From positions 1 through 64,000 of the forward strand of contig NZ_BAFC01000051.1 of the NCBI RefSeq assembly GCF_000248055.1: 64,000 bases of DNA, given 5' to 3'. The notes beneath the pieces are model-generated. The model ran no database searches and had not been told where the DNA came from. It saw only the letters and a program-made list of their open reading frames with translations. Every line of letters starts with the position of its first letter. Within the stretch, counting starts at the first letter, position 1. Below, in pieces: positions 50,823-60,194 of the stretch. The stretch comes from Gordonia sputi NBRC 100414 (GTDB taxonomy: Bacteria > Actinomycetota > Actinomycetes > Mycobacteriales > Mycobacteriaceae). Made by a program: the position numbers and the translations under genes.

Positions 50823-51419
50823 ATGGACACCCACAGAGTCGACACGACCACCGACGACGAGCCGACCAACTCACACTCCGACGACCTAACCGGGCGCCTC
50901 CCGATTGTTCGACGACTGCTCGTCGTCCTCACCGACATCGCCCTGACCAGCGCACTTCTGCTGGGCGTTCCATCGCTTGCCGCCGCCCGTCCGCCCACCT
51001 ACACCGCGCCGCTCGCTCCCAAGCCGACGGTGGTCACCGGATTCGACGAGCCGGATCAGCGGTGGCACGCGGGCCACCGTGGCGTCGACCTCGCCGTCGT
51101 CGAGGGCACGCCGGTTCTCGCGGCAGGCGACGGGGTGGTCCGGTTCGCGGGCGAGGTCGGCGGCAAGTCGACGGTGTCGATCCAGCATGCCGACGGCCTG
51201 ATCACCACCTACGAGCCGGTCCGCCCCACGGTTCGGCGCGGAGATCGTGTGAGTCGCGGGGCATCCATTGGGACAGCGCTTGGCGGACACCCCGGATGTC
51301 CGACGACCGCCTGCGTGCATTGGGGCGCACGACGCGGCGCGGGGCGCAGCGCCGACTACGTCGACCCGCTCGGACTACTCGGCGCGGTACGGGTGCGCCT
51401 CAAACCGCTCGACGGCTGA
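50823..51419 (+). CDS. M23-family peptidase (LytM-like), secreted
   Basis: 198 residues. A cytoplasmic 28-residue tail precedes a single hydrophobic segment ending VPSLAAAR, a signal peptide or anchor. The M23 domain shows HRGVDLAVVEGTPVLAAGDGVVRFAGEVGG (H and D ligands) and VHWGAR (HxH-like, with the first His replaced by Val). Zinc endopeptidases of this family cut peptidoglycan cross-links; a substituted ligand may make it a non-catalytic activator. Same place as Rv2891. Confidence 0.87.
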   Translation: MDTHRVDTTTDDEPTNSHSDDLTGRLPIVRRLLVVLTDIALTSALLLGVPSLAAARPPTYTAPLAPKPTVVTGFDEPDQRWHAGHRGVDLAVVEGTPVLAAGDGVVRFAGEVGGKSTVSIQHADGLITTYEPVRPTVRRGDRVSRGASIGTALGGHPGCPTTACVHWGARRGAGRSADYVDPLGLLGAVRVRLKPLDG

Positions 51420-51449
51420 CGCGCCAAGGCTTTTCGGGATTCTCCCGGA

Positions 51450-52397
51450 TCACGCCCGCGGATGCGCCTGACGGTGGGCCGCACGCAGACGTTCGACGCT
51501 GACGTGCGTGTAGAGCTGCGTCGTCGCCAACGACGCGTGGCCGAGGAGTTCCTGCACCACACGGAGATCGGCCCCGCCCTCGAGGAGGTGGGTCGCGGCG
51601 GAATGTCGGAGACCGTGGGGCCCCATCGACGGCCCGCCCGCGGCCTCGACGGCCCGGTGCACGACGCTGCGAGCCATGCGCTGATCGAGGCGTCCGCCGC
51701 GCGCACCGAGCAACAGTGCTTCTCCTGATCGTGGACCCACCAACGACGGTCGTCCGTCGCGGAGCCAGCGGGCCACGGCTTTCGCCGCGGGCGCCCCGTA
51801 GGGCACCGTGCGCTCTTTGTTGCCCTTCCCGATCACGCGCACCACCCGGCGGTGGCCATCGATGTCCGCGATGTTCAGCCCGCACAACTCGCCAACGCGA
51901 ATCCCCGTGGCGTACAACAACTCCAGAATCGCGATGTCTCGCAGCGCAAGGGGCTCGTCGCTCTCGCCAAGCGACACGGCTTCTTCGCCTCCGTCGGCAT
52001 CGGTCTCCGATGCGGGGCTCTGCTTCCCCGCAGCGGCAATCGCGGCGGCCGCCTCGTCGGGCGCGAGGATCGGTGGCAGTGTGCGATGTGCTTTGGGTGC
52101 CTGCAGTCGGGTCGACGGATCGTCGCCGAGTATCTGTTCTCTGGAGGCCCAGGCGCAGAACGTCTTTGCCGACGACACCTGACGCGCGACGGTGGTTCGG
52201 GCCGCGCCGCGCCGAGTGTGTTCGGCCAGCCAGGACCTCAGTAGTGCCAGATCGATGTCGCCGACGGGAACTCCTCTGGCGCCCGCGAACGCGATCAGGC
52301 CTCGCACATCCGACAGGTACGCGCGGATGGTGTGCTCACTGCGGCCGCGCTCGTGTCGCAGATGGTCGGCGAAGTCGTCGAGCACGGACATGGTCAT
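51450..52397 (-). CDS. xerC: Tyrosine recombinase XerC
   Basis: 315 residues. The N-terminal SAM-like domain ([28 protein letters not shown]) precedes the catalytic domain with ATGIRVGEL (Arg), [12 protein letters not shown] (His, Arg), [15 protein letters not shown] (His and nucleophile Tyr). Compared with typical XerC an acidic insert of about 25 residues lies around 125-150. It resolves chromosome dimers at dif. It is a core gene here (Rv2894c position), not a sign of a mobile element. A weak hairpin and tandem repeat lie upstream. Confidence 0.93.
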   Translation of the reverse strand: MTMSVLDDFADHLRHERGRSEHTIRAYLSDVRGLIAFAGARGVPVGDIDLALLRSWLAEHTRRGAARTTVARQVSSAKTFCAWASREQILGDDPSTRLQAPKAHRTLPPILAPDEAAAAIAAAGKQSPASETDADGGEEAVSLGESDEPLALRDIAILELLYATGIRVGELCGLNIADIDGHRRVVRVIGKGNKERTVPYGAPAAKAVARWLRDGRPSLVGPRSGEALLLGARGGRLDQRMARSVVHRAVEAAGGPSMGPHGLRHSAATHLLEGGADLRVVQELLGHASLATTQLYTHVSVERLRAAHRQAHPRA

Positions 52398-52412
52398 CGA
52401 TCGATGACAACG

Positions 52413-52450
52413 AACGACGCGCGTATACGCAACCGCACACGCGCGTCGTT
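52413..52450 (-). terminator. Hairpin between SIP gene and xerC
   Basis: AACGACGCGCG (52413-52423) and CGCGCGTCGTT (52440-52450) form a perfect 11-bp stem with a 16-base loop, just upstream of xerC and downstream of the SIP gene. It may terminate the iron-regulated transcript; no T-run is seen. Confidence 0.5.
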
Positions 52451-52496
52451 GTCAGATTGTCACGGGGTCAGATCGTCACGGGGTCAGATCGTCGCC
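52451..52496. repeat. 16-bp tandem repeat, about 2.9 units
   Basis: Units gtcagattgtcacggg (52451), gtcagatcgtcacggg (52467) and gtcagatcgtcgcc (52483) follow the stop of the SIP gene. Together with the hairpin they fill the 183-bp gap before xerC. No gene is seen there. Confidence 0.75.
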
Positions 52497-52580
52497 TTGG
52501 CGTTCGGGGCTCTGACCCCTGCGTCAACGGCTGCCACGCAGGCGGGGCAGCCGTCCGGCCACCCGACCGGCCGTCGCTCT

Positions 52581-53444
52581 TCAACCGTTGACGCCCGCGC
52601 CCTCCTCCTCGGCACGCAGATCGGACTTCCACTGCCGGAAACCCTCTTCCGTACGGCCCCGTCGCCAGTAGCCGGAAATCGACGCCCTCGCTGCGCTCAC
52701 GCCACGCTCCTTGCGCACATAGCCGCGCAGGTTGTGCATGACGGCCTGCGCCTCGCCGTGGATGAAGACGTGCGGTTCGCCGTCGAGCCAGTCGGTCTCG
52801 CGCACCGCCGCGATCAGCGGGGCGTTGTCACCCGCGCGGTCGTCGGACACCTCGCCCGCAGGACCGCCGCGATGGACCCAGGTGATCTGCACGCCGGACG
52901 GTACGTCGAGCGGAACCTCATCGTCGGGGCCTGCGACCTCGATGAACGCTTTCGCGATCGCACCCTCGGGCAACGACTCGACGGCCGCGGCCAGCGCGGG
53001 AAGGCCTGCTTCGTCCGCGGCCAGCAGGTGCCATGCGGCGTCGTTGTCGGGGCGGTAGCCACTACCCGGACCGAGGAAGTGCACGGTGGAACCGGGAGCA
53101 ACCGTCGCGGCCCAGGGACCGGCGATGCCCTCGTCGCCGTGCACCACGAAGTCGATTGCGATCTCGCGCGCGTCCTCGTCGACAGTGCGAATGGTGTACG
53201 TGCGCAACACGGGCTGCTGTTCCGGCGGTAGCGACCGCGACGCCCTCGGGTCGAAGTCGTCCGGGAAGTCGACACCGTCGGGCATGAAGATCAACTTCAC
53301 GTACATGTCGGTGTCGCGCTCGTCCCGTGGCGGTAGTGCCACGGCGAAATCGCCGAAGCCGTCACCACCCAGATAGAGCCTCACCATGTGGGGTGTGATC
53401 TGCTCTCGCCGGAGCACCGTCATCGAATTCACGCGCTTTGCCAT
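52581..53444 (-). CDS. viuB: Siderophore-interacting protein (ViuB/SIP-type FAD ferric reductase)
   Basis: 287 residues from the ATG at 53444 after TAGGAGG. The FAD-binding part (RDERDTDMYVKLIF, RTYTIR), DFVVHGDEGIAGPWA, LLAADEAGLPALAAAVE and the C-terminal HGEAQAVMHNLRGYVRKERGV follow the SIP family. The enzyme reduces ferric siderophores to release iron in the cytoplasm. An IdeR-like box lies 33 bp upstream. Neighbouring genes are not siderophore genes; the position equals Rv2895c. Confidence 0.9.
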   Translation of the reverse strand: MAKRVNSMTVLRREQITPHMVRLYLGGDGFGDFAVALPPRDERDTDMYVKLIFMPDGVDFPDDFDPRASRSLPPEQQPVLRTYTIRTVDEDAREIAIDFVVHGDEGIAGPWAATVAPGSTVHFLGPGSGYRPDNDAAWHLLAADEAGLPALAAAVESLPEGAIAKAFIEVAGPDDEVPLDVPSGVQITWVHRGGPAGEVSDDRAGDNAPLIAAVRETDWLDGEPHVFIHGEAQAVMHNLRGYVRKERGVSAARASISGYWRRGRTEEGFRQWKSDLRAEEEGAGVNG

Positions 53445-53476
53445 GAAACCTCCTAATGCGTTCCAGCTTACGCCAC

Positions 53477-53495
53477 TCGAATTAGGGTTACCTAA
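53477..53495. promoter_or_regulatory. DtxR/IdeR-like iron box upstream of viuB
   Basis: On the minus strand TTAGGTAACCCTAATTCGA matches the iron-box consensus TTAGGTTAGGCTAACCTAA at 12 of 19 positions, with the left half TTAGGT and CTAA intact. It overlaps the stop codon of dprA and the -35 region of a candidate promoter whose -10 is TAAGCT (53465-53470). Confidence 0.6.
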
Positions 53496-54640
53496 ATCGC
53501 GAGTCTCCATCCCGCACCGTCGCCGGCGATCAGACCTGCAATCTCCAGTCCCGCGAGCGCAGCACGAACGATACCGACGTCGAGGCCCGCGGCGAACGAG
53601 ATCTCGGTGATCGTTGCACTCCCCTGACCGGGAATCGCGTCGTGGACCCGCTTTTCGTCGTCGGTCAGCGTGTCGGTGGGCCTGTCGCGACCGCGTCCGG
53701 GGTCGCCGCCTCCGTCGGGTACCGCCAGTGTGATGACCGACGCCGCGTCGGTCACGAGCACGCCGAGCCCATCGGCGATCAGGCGATGGCAGCCCACCGA
53801 CGTCGCCGATGTGACCGGCCCCGGAATCGCGCCGACCGGTCGGTCTATCGCGCGCGCCCACGCCGCCGTGTTCGCAGCGCCCGACCTCTTGCCCGCCTCG
53901 ACGACAACCGTCGCCGACGACAGCGCCGCGACCAACCGATTTCTCGTGAGGAACCGGTGCCGTGCGGCCGTGGTGCCCGGCGCGTACTCGGACACCACGG
54001 CTCCGCTGCCCGCGATCTCGGCGAGCAGCCGGGCATGTCCCGCCGGATAGTCACGGTCGATCCCGCAGGCAAGGACCGCCACGGTGATGCCTGCCGATGC
54101 GAGCGCGGCACGATGCGCGGCGCCGTCGACGCCATAGGCACCACCCGAGACAACAGCCCACCCCTGCGCACACAGCTCGCTGGAGAGCTTCCCGGTGACG
54201 TGCTCGCCGTACGACGACGCCGCTCGCGACCCGACGAGCGCAATCGAAGCGGCCGCGACTTCGTCGAGGCGCGCTGGGCCGCGCACCCAGAGTGCGATGG
54301 GTTCGTCGCCGTGCACATTCGGCTCGAGTCGCGTCAACGGAAGCAACGACCAGGCGGGCCATTCGGAGTCGTCGGACGTGATCAAGCGAGCATCAACCGC
54401 GTGCGCGGTGTCGAGATCCTTGGCGGGAGTGCAACTCTCGGCTCGAGCGCTTGTCGGACCCAGAACCGCCTCGTGACCGCTCGGTACCCGTCGACGACGA
54501 ATGGCGTCGGCCGCGGCCTCTGCTCCGATGTCGTCGACGAGATGTCGGATGGAAGAACACGGAGGTTCGGCCACAGCACTCAGATAGGCCCACGCACGCA
54601 GCAGCTCATCGTTGTGGTGGGTGTCGGCGTACACGGTCAT
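53492..54640 (-). CDS. dprA: DNA-processing protein DprA
   Basis: 382 residues from the ATG at 54640, overlapping the comM stop by ATGA. The Rossmann-like DprA core has SRAASSYGEHVTGKLSSELCAQGWAVVSGGAYGVDGAAHRAAL, ACGIDRDYPAGHARLL, RHRFLTRNRLVAALS and EAGKRSGAANTAAWA, and a winged helix ends the protein (ITEISFAAGLDVGIVRAAL). DprA loads RecA onto single-stranded DNA in uptake or recombination. Natural competence is not otherwise indicated. Its stop codon lies inside the viuB iron box. Confidence 0.94.
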   Translation of the reverse strand: MTVYADTHHNDELLRAWAYLSAVAEPPCSSIRHLVDDIGAEAAADAIRRRRVPSGHEAVLGPTSARAESCTPAKDLDTAHAVDARLITSDDSEWPAWSLLPLTRLEPNVHGDEPIALWVRGPARLDEVAAASIALVGSRAASSYGEHVTGKLSSELCAQGWAVVSGGAYGVDGAAHRAALASAGITVAVLACGIDRDYPAGHARLLAEIAGSGAVVSEYAPGTTAARHRFLTRNRLVAALSSATVVVEAGKRSGAANTAAWARAIDRPVGAIPGPVTSATSVGCHRLIADGLGVLVTDAASVITLAVPDGGGDPGRGRDRPTDTLTDDEKRVHDAIPGQGSATITEISFAAGLDVGIVRAALAGLEIAGLIAGDGAGWRLAI

Positions 54641-56148
54641 CGAAATCCCCCTCGGTCTCGGTACAGAAGTGCTTGCGCCACATCGGTTTCGGTCGGTACG
54701 TCGCCACCGCGCAAGTCGGCCAAAGTCCACGCGACCCGCAAAGCCCGATCGACGCCCCGCGTTGTTACGCGCCCCTCCCGAACACAGACGTCGACGGGCC
54801 GAAGGGCCTTGGGTGACAGCCGAAACTGTTGTCGCAGTGCCGAACCGGGCACTTCGGAGTTGGTTCGCCAGCCGTGTTCACGCCAGCGTTCTATTGCCGC
54901 GGAACGAGCGGCGGTCACCCTTGCCCGGATGTCGGCGCTCGACTCCTCCGCTGCCATCATCAGCGCGGCGTTTCCCGGCGGCTCCATCTGCACCCGCAGA
55001 TCGACACGGTCCATCAGCGGTCCGGACAGCTTGCCCAGATAGCGCCGCCGCACGACCGCGCTGCAGACACAGTCGACGTCGTGCACCGGGGCACAGGCAC
55101 ACGGATTCGCGGCGAGAAGCAGCTGGAAGCGCGCCGGATAGGTGGCAACCCCGTCGCGACGACTGATCCGCACCTCTCCCTCTTCGAGTGGTTGTCGCAG
55201 GGAGTCAAGCACTTTGGGCCCCATCTCGGCACACTCATCGAGGAAGAGAATTCCTCGATGTGCCAGCGATACCGCTCCGGGCCGCGCGATGCCGGTACCG
55301 CCACCGACCAGGGCTGTGGTCGAGGTGCTGTGGTGTGGGGCCACAAACGGTGGCGACGTGATCAGCGGCTGGCCCGGACGCAACCGTCCCGCGATCGAGT
55401 GAAGTGCGGTGACCTCCAGTGATTCCTCCTCCTCGAGGGGCGGGAGAATGCCCGGAAGTCGGCGGGCCAGCATCGTCTTCCCGATACCCGGTGGGCCGGT
55501 CATCATGACGTGATGTGCACCGGCAGCGGCGATTTCGAGTACGTGGCGCGCCTCGCTCTGACCGATCACATCGGCCATGTCGGCGATCGGATCCGCGGGG
55601 AGCGCCTTGATCTCACACACCGTGTCCAGCACACACTCGCCGCGCAGCCACGAGGCCACCTCAGACAGCGAATGCGCGCCGCCGACCTCGATATCGCGCA
55701 CGAGGGTCGCCTCACCAACCGACTCGATCGGCACGACTGCACGAGCGAAACCCGCGTTGCGCGCCTCGATCACCGCCGGAAGCACGCCGCGCACCGGACG
55801 GAGACGTCCGTCGAGCGCCAGCTCGCCCAGAAAGATCGTCCCGCCCAACCTCGACGTGGGAACAGCGTCCGTCGCGGCAAGTATCGAAACTGCAAGGGCC
55901 AGATCGTGTCCCGACCCGCTCTTGGGCATCTCCGCGGGCGCCAGGTTGACCGTCACCTTCTTCTCGGGGAACTTGACCCCCGAATTCGAGATGGCGGCCC
56001 GCACCCGGTCGCGCGCCTCTCGCAACGACGAATCGACGTTGCCCGACAACGAAAAGCCCGGCAACCCCTGACTCAGAGATGCCTGCACCTCGATCACGCC
56101 TGCCTCAAAAGCGTTCAGACCAACCGAATGACAACGCCCCAACGACAT
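54637..56148 (-). CDS. comM: ComM/YifB AAA+ ATPase (Mg-chelatase-like)
   Basis: 503 residues. The N-terminal Lon-like domain (GLPGFSLSGNVDSSLREARDRVRAAISN) is followed by the AAA+ part with Walker A GPPGIGKTMLARRL, Walker B LFLDECAEM and DRVDLRVQ. ComM family proteins are branch-migration helicases in transformation and recombination. It is coupled to dprA, with yraN just upstream; the same three are Rv2896c-Rv2898c. Confidence 0.95.
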   Translation of the reverse strand: MSLGRCHSVGLNAFEAGVIEVQASLSQGLPGFSLSGNVDSSLREARDRVRAAISNSGVKFPEKKVTVNLAPAEMPKSGSGHDLALAVSILAATDAVPTSRLGGTIFLGELALDGRLRPVRGVLPAVIEARNAGFARAVVPIESVGEATLVRDIEVGGAHSLSEVASWLRGECVLDTVCEIKALPADPIADMADVIGQSEARHVLEIAAAGAHHVMMTGPPGIGKTMLARRLPGILPPLEEEESLEVTALHSIAGRLRPGQPLITSPPFVAPHHSTSTTALVGGGTGIARPGAVSLAHRGILFLDECAEMGPKVLDSLRQPLEEGEVRISRRDGVATYPARFQLLLAANPCACAPVHDVDCVCSAVVRRRYLGKLSGPLMDRVDLRVQMEPPGNAALMMAAEESSADIRARVTAARSAAIERWREHGWRTNSEVPGSALRQQFRLSPKALRPVDVCVREGRVTTRGVDRALRVAWTLADLRGGDVPTETDVAQALLYRDRGGFR

Positions 56149-56157
56149 CGCACGTCC

Positions 56158-56571
56158 CTACTCGAATACGCCACTGTGGTGGCGCAACGCAGCGAACTCT
56201 GTGCGATCGGGATAGCGTGAATCGAGTTGTACCGAGATCACGTCGAATCGGATGGACGGCCAGTACATCTCCTGCTCGGTGAGCCAGATCCGTGTCAATC
56301 GGCGCAGGCGCGACAACTTGTCGGCGGTCACCGCCTGCGCGGGATCGCCGAACACCCGACTGGCCCTCGTCTTGACCTCGACGACGACCAGCGTCGGGTC
56401 AAAGTCATCGTTGTCGTTGGCGATCAGATCGATCTCGCCATACCGACAACGCCAATTCCGTTCCAGGACAGACCAACCCAGACCGATGACATATCTGGCT
56501 GCCAGATCTTCACCCAGCTGCCCGATGAAGGCCCGCCGATCCGGACGCCGCTCCGACGACTCGCTTCTCAT
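56158..56571 (-). CDS. YraN family (UPF0102) nuclease-like protein
   Basis: 137 residues. GEDLAARYVIGLGWSVLERNWRCRYGEIDLIAND (E, D), VVVEVKTR (ExK) and AVTADKLSRLRR are the restriction-endonuclease-fold signature of the YraN/UPF0102 family. Its function is unknown, but it sits in the comM-dprA operon in many bacteria. It ends 10 bp before comM. Confidence 0.93.
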   Translation of the reverse strand: MRSESSERRPDRRAFIGQLGEDLAARYVIGLGWSVLERNWRCRYGEIDLIANDNDDFDPTLVVVEVKTRASRVFGDPAQAVTADKLSRLRRLTRIWLTEQEMYWPSIRFDVISVQLDSRYPDRTEFAALRHHSGVFE

Positions 56572-56672
56572 GCCACAACAGTGGCCGACGACGACGACGA
56601 GACAGCGAGAGAACCGGGATCAGTGCCTAGGTTGTGGAGCGACCGCCACCTGTGGACAGACGGTCATGACCC

Positions 56673-56984
56673 TCACGGCTCGTCTGGCAGCCGCAGCTCG
56701 GGCTTCTCGAGTTCCTCGATGTTGACGTCCTTGAACGTGATCACCCGCACCTGCTTGACGAATCGAGCTGGTCGGTACATGTCCCAGACCCAGGCGTCGC
56801 TCATGCGGAGCTCGAAGTACACCTCGCCATCGGTATTGCGCGGGACCATCTCCACGGCATTGGCAAGGTAGAAGCGCCGCTCGGTCTCCACCACGTAGGT
56901 GAACTGGCCGACGATGTCCTTGTACTCCCGATACAGGGACAACTCCATCTCGGTTTCGTACTTCTCGAGATCCTCAGCGCTCAT
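56673..56984 (-). CDS. DUF2469 family protein
   Basis: 103 residues, highly acidic at the N-terminus ([45 protein letters not shown]). This is the DUF2469 family, conserved next to rnhB in actinobacteria (Rv2901c). It overlaps rnhB by ATGA. The function is unknown; no catalytic motif is visible. Confidence 0.93.
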   Translation of the reverse strand: MSAEDLEKYETEMELSLYREYKDIVGQFTYVVETERRFYLANAVEMVPRNTDGEVYFELRMSDAWVWDMYRPARFVKQVRVITFKDVNIEELEKPELRLPDEP

Positions 56985-57700
56985 CGTGCAAGCCTATCGC
57001 GATCGGGTTCTGGCGGGAGGTCTGGTCGGGGTCGGCGACGTCGGGCCGCGACGTTGCGATACGACATCCGGTGCTGGTGGGAGGGGCCATGCGCGTCGAG
57101 GCATGCCATGTGATGCGCGGTGCTGTAGCCCTTGTGGATCGCGAAGTCGTAGCCGGGAACCTCGTCGTCCATCGCGACCATGATCCGGTCGCGTGTGACC
57201 TTCGCGAGGATGCTGGCGGCAGCGATGCATGCCGCCGCGCCGTCGCCGCCGATCACCGGGAGCGACGGCGCGGTCAGGCCCGGAACCGCGAATCCGTCGG
57301 AGAGGACGTATCCCGGTGTCACGTCGAGTTGTGCCACCGCTCGACGCATACCCTCGATATTGGCGACGTGGATACCGATCCGGTCGATCTCGTCGGCGTC
57401 GATGACGACAACCGACCAGCTCGCGGCATACCGCGTGACAGCACGATAGAGGGTTTCGCGCGTGGCCTCGGAGAGGCGTTTGGAATCGTCGAGATCAGCC
57501 AGCGACGTCAGCTGAGTCGGCTTGAGCACGCATGCGGCGACCACCAGTGGGCCTGCGCACGCACCCCGACCTGCTTCGTCGACGCCTGCGACCGGACCCA
57601 GACCACCGCGGTGCAGCGCGAACTCGAAAGTGCGCAGCCCCGCGGCCCGCCGAACAGGTGACCTCGGCGGCCACGAACCCACGACGCTGCGACTGCTCAC
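56981..57700 (-). CDS. rnhB: Ribonuclease HII
   Basis: 239 residues from the GTG at 57700, which overlaps the lepB stop by GTGA; the longer frame is a lepB shadow. [13 protein letters not shown] carries the first acidic residues, [23 protein letters not shown] and [16 protein letters not shown] supply the rest. It removes misincorporated ribonucleotides and RNA primers from DNA. Confidence 0.95.
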   Translation of the reverse strand: MSSRSVVGSWPPRSPVRRAAGLRTFEFALHRGGLGPVAGVDEAGRGACAGPLVVAACVLKPTQLTSLADLDDSKRLSEATRETLYRAVTRYAASWSVVVIDADEIDRIGIHVANIEGMRRAVAQLDVTPGYVLSDGFAVPGLTAPSLPVIGGDGAAACIAAASILAKVTRDRIMVAMDDEVPGYDFAIHKGYSTAHHMACLDAHGPSHQHRMSYRNVAARRRRPRPDLPPEPDRDRLAR

Positions 57701-58563
57701 TGCTGCGGGTTGATCGAGCCGACACCACCGATCCGCGACACGGGGTAGATGATGAAGCGCACCTTGCCGCGGACGTCGGACACCGGAACGGTGCCTTGCA
57801 GCTCGTCGGTGACGTGATAACGCGAATCCGCCGAGTACTCGCGGTTGTCGCCCATGACCCAGAGGTTGCCGTCGGGCACCTTGATGGGGCCGAAGTCGGG
57901 ACCGTAGCAACTGGTCACCTGGTTGTCGGGCTCACCGGACTGGCCCGACGCCACGTCGCGCGACTGAAGACTCTTGTCGATGTACGGCTCGTTCAACGGC
58001 TTGCCGTCGACCTTCACGCCCACCCCATCAGAGTTGCGACATTGGACGGTCTGACCGCCGGTGGCGATCACGCGCTTCACCAGATCGTTCTCGTCGGGCG
58101 GCGCGAAACCAAACCACGACAGACCGTTCTGCAGACCGTGAACGACGGGATTACTCGACCGCGGCGACTCCCAGTCGCCGTCCCACGACGATGTCGGGGC
58201 ACGAAAAACGACCACATCGCCGGGCTTCGGATCGCCGAAGCGATACGCGAGCTTGTCGATGACGATGCGGTCGTTGGTGCACCCCTGACATCCGATGAGC
58301 GTCGACTCCATCGACTCCGACGGGATCACATACTGCCGACCGATGAAGGTCTGCAGAATCCACGTCACCAGCAGAACGCACGCGACGATGATGATCGTCT
58401 CGCGCAGCCATGAACCACGTTTCCGTTTCGGTTCGTCGTCGTCATCCTTGGTACGCCAGGGGCGCTCCTCGGAGTCCTCGGACCGGCGGTCGACAGGATC
58501 TGCCGGGCTCGAATGGGCGTCGTCTGCGTCGGAGTGATTCGCCGCGCTGTGTTCGGATGCCAC
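57697..58563 (-). CDS. lepB: Signal peptidase I
   Basis: 288 residues. A long charged cytoplasmic tail (about 1-50) precedes one membrane helix (about 55-74). The catalytic Ser is S84 in PSESMESTL, the Lys is K163 in [11 protein letters not shown], and [11 protein letters not shown] is the conserved box D/E. A pair of Cys (GCQGC, 92 and 95) follows the Ser. It removes signal peptides at the outer membrane face. It is followed by rnhB and preceded by rplS, an order found across actinobacteria. Confidence 0.95.
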   Translation of the reverse strand: MASEHSAANHSDADDAHSSPADPVDRRSEDSEERPWRTKDDDDEPKRKRGSWLRETIIIVACVLLVTWILQTFIGRQYVIPSESMESTLIGCQGCTNDRIVIDKLAYRFGDPKPGDVVVFRAPTSSWDGDWESPRSSNPVVHGLQNGLSWFGFAPPDENDLVKRVIATGGQTVQCRNSDGVGVKVDGKPLNEPYIDKSLQSRDVASGQSGEPDNQVTSCYGPDFGPIKVPDGNLWVMGDNREYSADSRYHVTDELQGTVPVSDVRGKVRFIIYPVSRIGGVGSINPQQ

Positions 58564-58581
58564 GTCGTCAGGGTAGACGCG

Positions 58582-58923
58582 TCAGCGCTTTTCCTTGATC
58601 TTGGCTGCCTTGCCGCGCAGATCGCGCAGGTAGTAGAGCTTCGCGCGACGCACGTCGCCGCGAGTCAGGACGTCGATCTTGGCGATGTTGGGGCTGTGCA
58701 CCGGGAAGGTACGCTCCACGCCGACACCGAACGACACCTTGCGGACGGTGAAGGTCTCGCGGACACCGCCACCCTGGCGACGGATGACGACACCCTTGAA
58801 GACCTGGACGCGCTCCTTGGAGCCTTCGATGACCTTGACGTGAACGTCGAGGGTGTCACCGGGGCCGAACGCGGGGATGTCGTCGCGCAGCGACTGCTTG
58901 TCGAGGAAGTCGAGGGTGTTCAT
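58582..58923 (-). CDS. rplS: 50S ribosomal protein L19
   Basis: 113 residues from the ATG at 58923, the normal size; the open frame to 58983 is leader. [40 protein letters not shown] and [28 protein letters not shown] are diagnostic. A leader of about 150 nt runs from a promoter that shares its core with the rpsP promoter. Confidence 0.97.
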   Translation of the reverse strand: MNTLDFLDKQSLRDDIPAFGPGDTLDVHVKVIEGSKERVQVFKGVVIRRQGGGVRETFTVRKVSFGVGVERTFPVHSPNIAKIDVLTRGDVRRAKLYYLRDLRGKAAKIKEKR

Positions 58924-59079
58924 GATGTCGTTGTTCCTTAATGTGGCTACTGATGAACAGAGGAACCTGGCGACCCCCGCCATTGGCGTCGACGTTCCGA
59001 CGATACGGCGTGAACGGTTCGAACCGGTTCGTGCTCCGAGTCATGCCCGAGACGTCTGTCGACGGCCTCAGGCAACCCG

Positions 59080-59117
59080 TCCATTGTGCCAGAGCACCAG
59101 GGTGGAAGTGAAATCGC
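59080..59117 (-). promoter_or_regulatory. rplS: rplS promoter, shared motif with rpsP
   Basis: Minus strand: GCGATTTC (59110-59117) and TCTGGCACAATGGA (59080-59093), the latter containing TGG-CACAAT as an extended -10. TTCACT at 18 bp upstream could be the -35. Both blocks recur upstream of rpsP with nearly the same spacing (30 versus 29 bp). Confidence 0.6.
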
Positions 59118-59153
59118 GCGTCCGCGGTACGAGCAGGCACCCCAAACGTCGGC

Positions 59154-60194
59154 TCACGTTCGCGGCGACGGCGGCGATGCCACCGCAACACCCTCTGCCA
59201 CCAGCACCGATGCAATTCCCTGCGGCATCGTCATGGCCGACGCCACGATGACGGGTGTCAGCCGCGCGCGTGCCATCTCGGCGACGATCGCGTACTCGGG
59301 CGGGCCTCCATCGCCCGCGAGCAACTCGCTGGGTGCGATCGCGAAACCCGGGCGCTGATACGGCTGCGGGTCGCTGGTCGCGACCACCCTGACCTGGCCT
59401 CCGTCCGCGTCGGTTCCGACGCCGATCGCCACACGCATCCACTCGGAGAAGGGCGACGGCAGCGACGTCTGCAATATCGCCGCACGCTCGATCAGCCATG
59501 TCGGGTCGATGTCGGGGGTACTGGCTTGGGCTCCCACGGCGCGGGCACCCTGCAGCGCGCCACCCGCCGACGCCCCCAGCGCCCCGAGCGCCCCGAAACC
59601 TCCCGCCGTCATCATGCCGCTGGTCGCAGCCGGCGGAGTCGATTCGGTTCGCTGTTCCGAATCGGCCACCTGTGCTGCGGAATCGCCCGCATCCCCGGCG
59701 CGCCCGGTGTACTCGTCACCCGCGGCGGACAGCGCGTATCGACCCGCGCTCGCCGCCGACACCCGAGCCGAGTCGTCGCCGAGTGCGTCGGCCACCGAGC
59801 CCGCCAACCGGTCGCGATCGGCGATGGACGCGAGCAGTGTCACCTCCGCACGCGCGTCGACGGTCGCCAGTGCAAAGGTGTCGAGCGACGTGGCGAATGC
59901 AGCGAATCTGTCGGCAACGCCGCGCATGCCGGTGACGTCCGACGTCACCTGCGTGAGGGCGTCGATCAGCCCGTCGTGGAAGCGTCCCGACCCGTCGTGA
60001 TCGCGTCGTAGGGCGTCGATGACGTCGGCGAGGTCGCGCAGTTCGTCACCGATTCCGCGGAGGCGGCGGCCACAGTCGACGAGCGCGGTCTCGTCGGCGC
60101 TCGGCCAGCACCCGGGTGCGAGCGATTCGGCAAGACGTCGAAGCTCCTCCGTCGCGCCGGCGGCGGGGTACGTGGTGTTCACGCGTCCGTTCAT
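59154..60194 (-). CDS. Large partner of a three-gene type-VII-secretion-like module; unknown function
   Basis: 346 residues from the ATG at 60194 (ATGA overlap). Residues 1-140 are helical and WXG100-like (LAPGCWPSADETALVDCGRRLRGIGDEL, then heptad-rich DVIDALR and VADRFAAFATS). A Ser/Ala/Gly-rich linker with GFGALGALGASAGGALQGARA follows (about 195-240). The C-terminal 110 residues are compact: strand (WMRVAIGVGTD), strand (VRVVATSDPQP), helix (PPEYAIVAEMARA), strand (LTPVIVASA), helix. No known catalytic motif and no signal peptide. Possibly a secreted substrate or toxin-like protein of an ESX-type system. Its order resembles a deaminase fold without the zinc ligands. Confidence 0.75.
   Translation of the reverse strand: MNGRVNTTYPAAGATEELRRLAESLAPGCWPSADETALVDCGRRLRGIGDELRDLADVIDALRRDHDGSGRFHDGLIDALTQVTSDVTGMRGVADRFAAFATSLDTFALATVDARAEVTLLASIADRDRLAGSVADALGDDSARVSAASAGRYALSAAGDEYTGRAGDAGDSAAQVADSEQRTESTPPAATSGMMTAGGFGALGALGASAGGALQGARAVGAQASTPDIDPTWLIERAAILQTSLPSPFSEWMRVAIGVGTDADGGQVRVVATSDPQPYQRPGFAIAPSELLAGDGGPPEYAIVAEMARARLTPVIVASAMTMPQGIASVLVAEGVAVASPPSPRT

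Noticed and set aside
51450-52397. xerC as an integrase of a genomic island
   Set aside because: Position and sequence match the housekeeping recombinase of related genomes; no att sites or phage genes are near.
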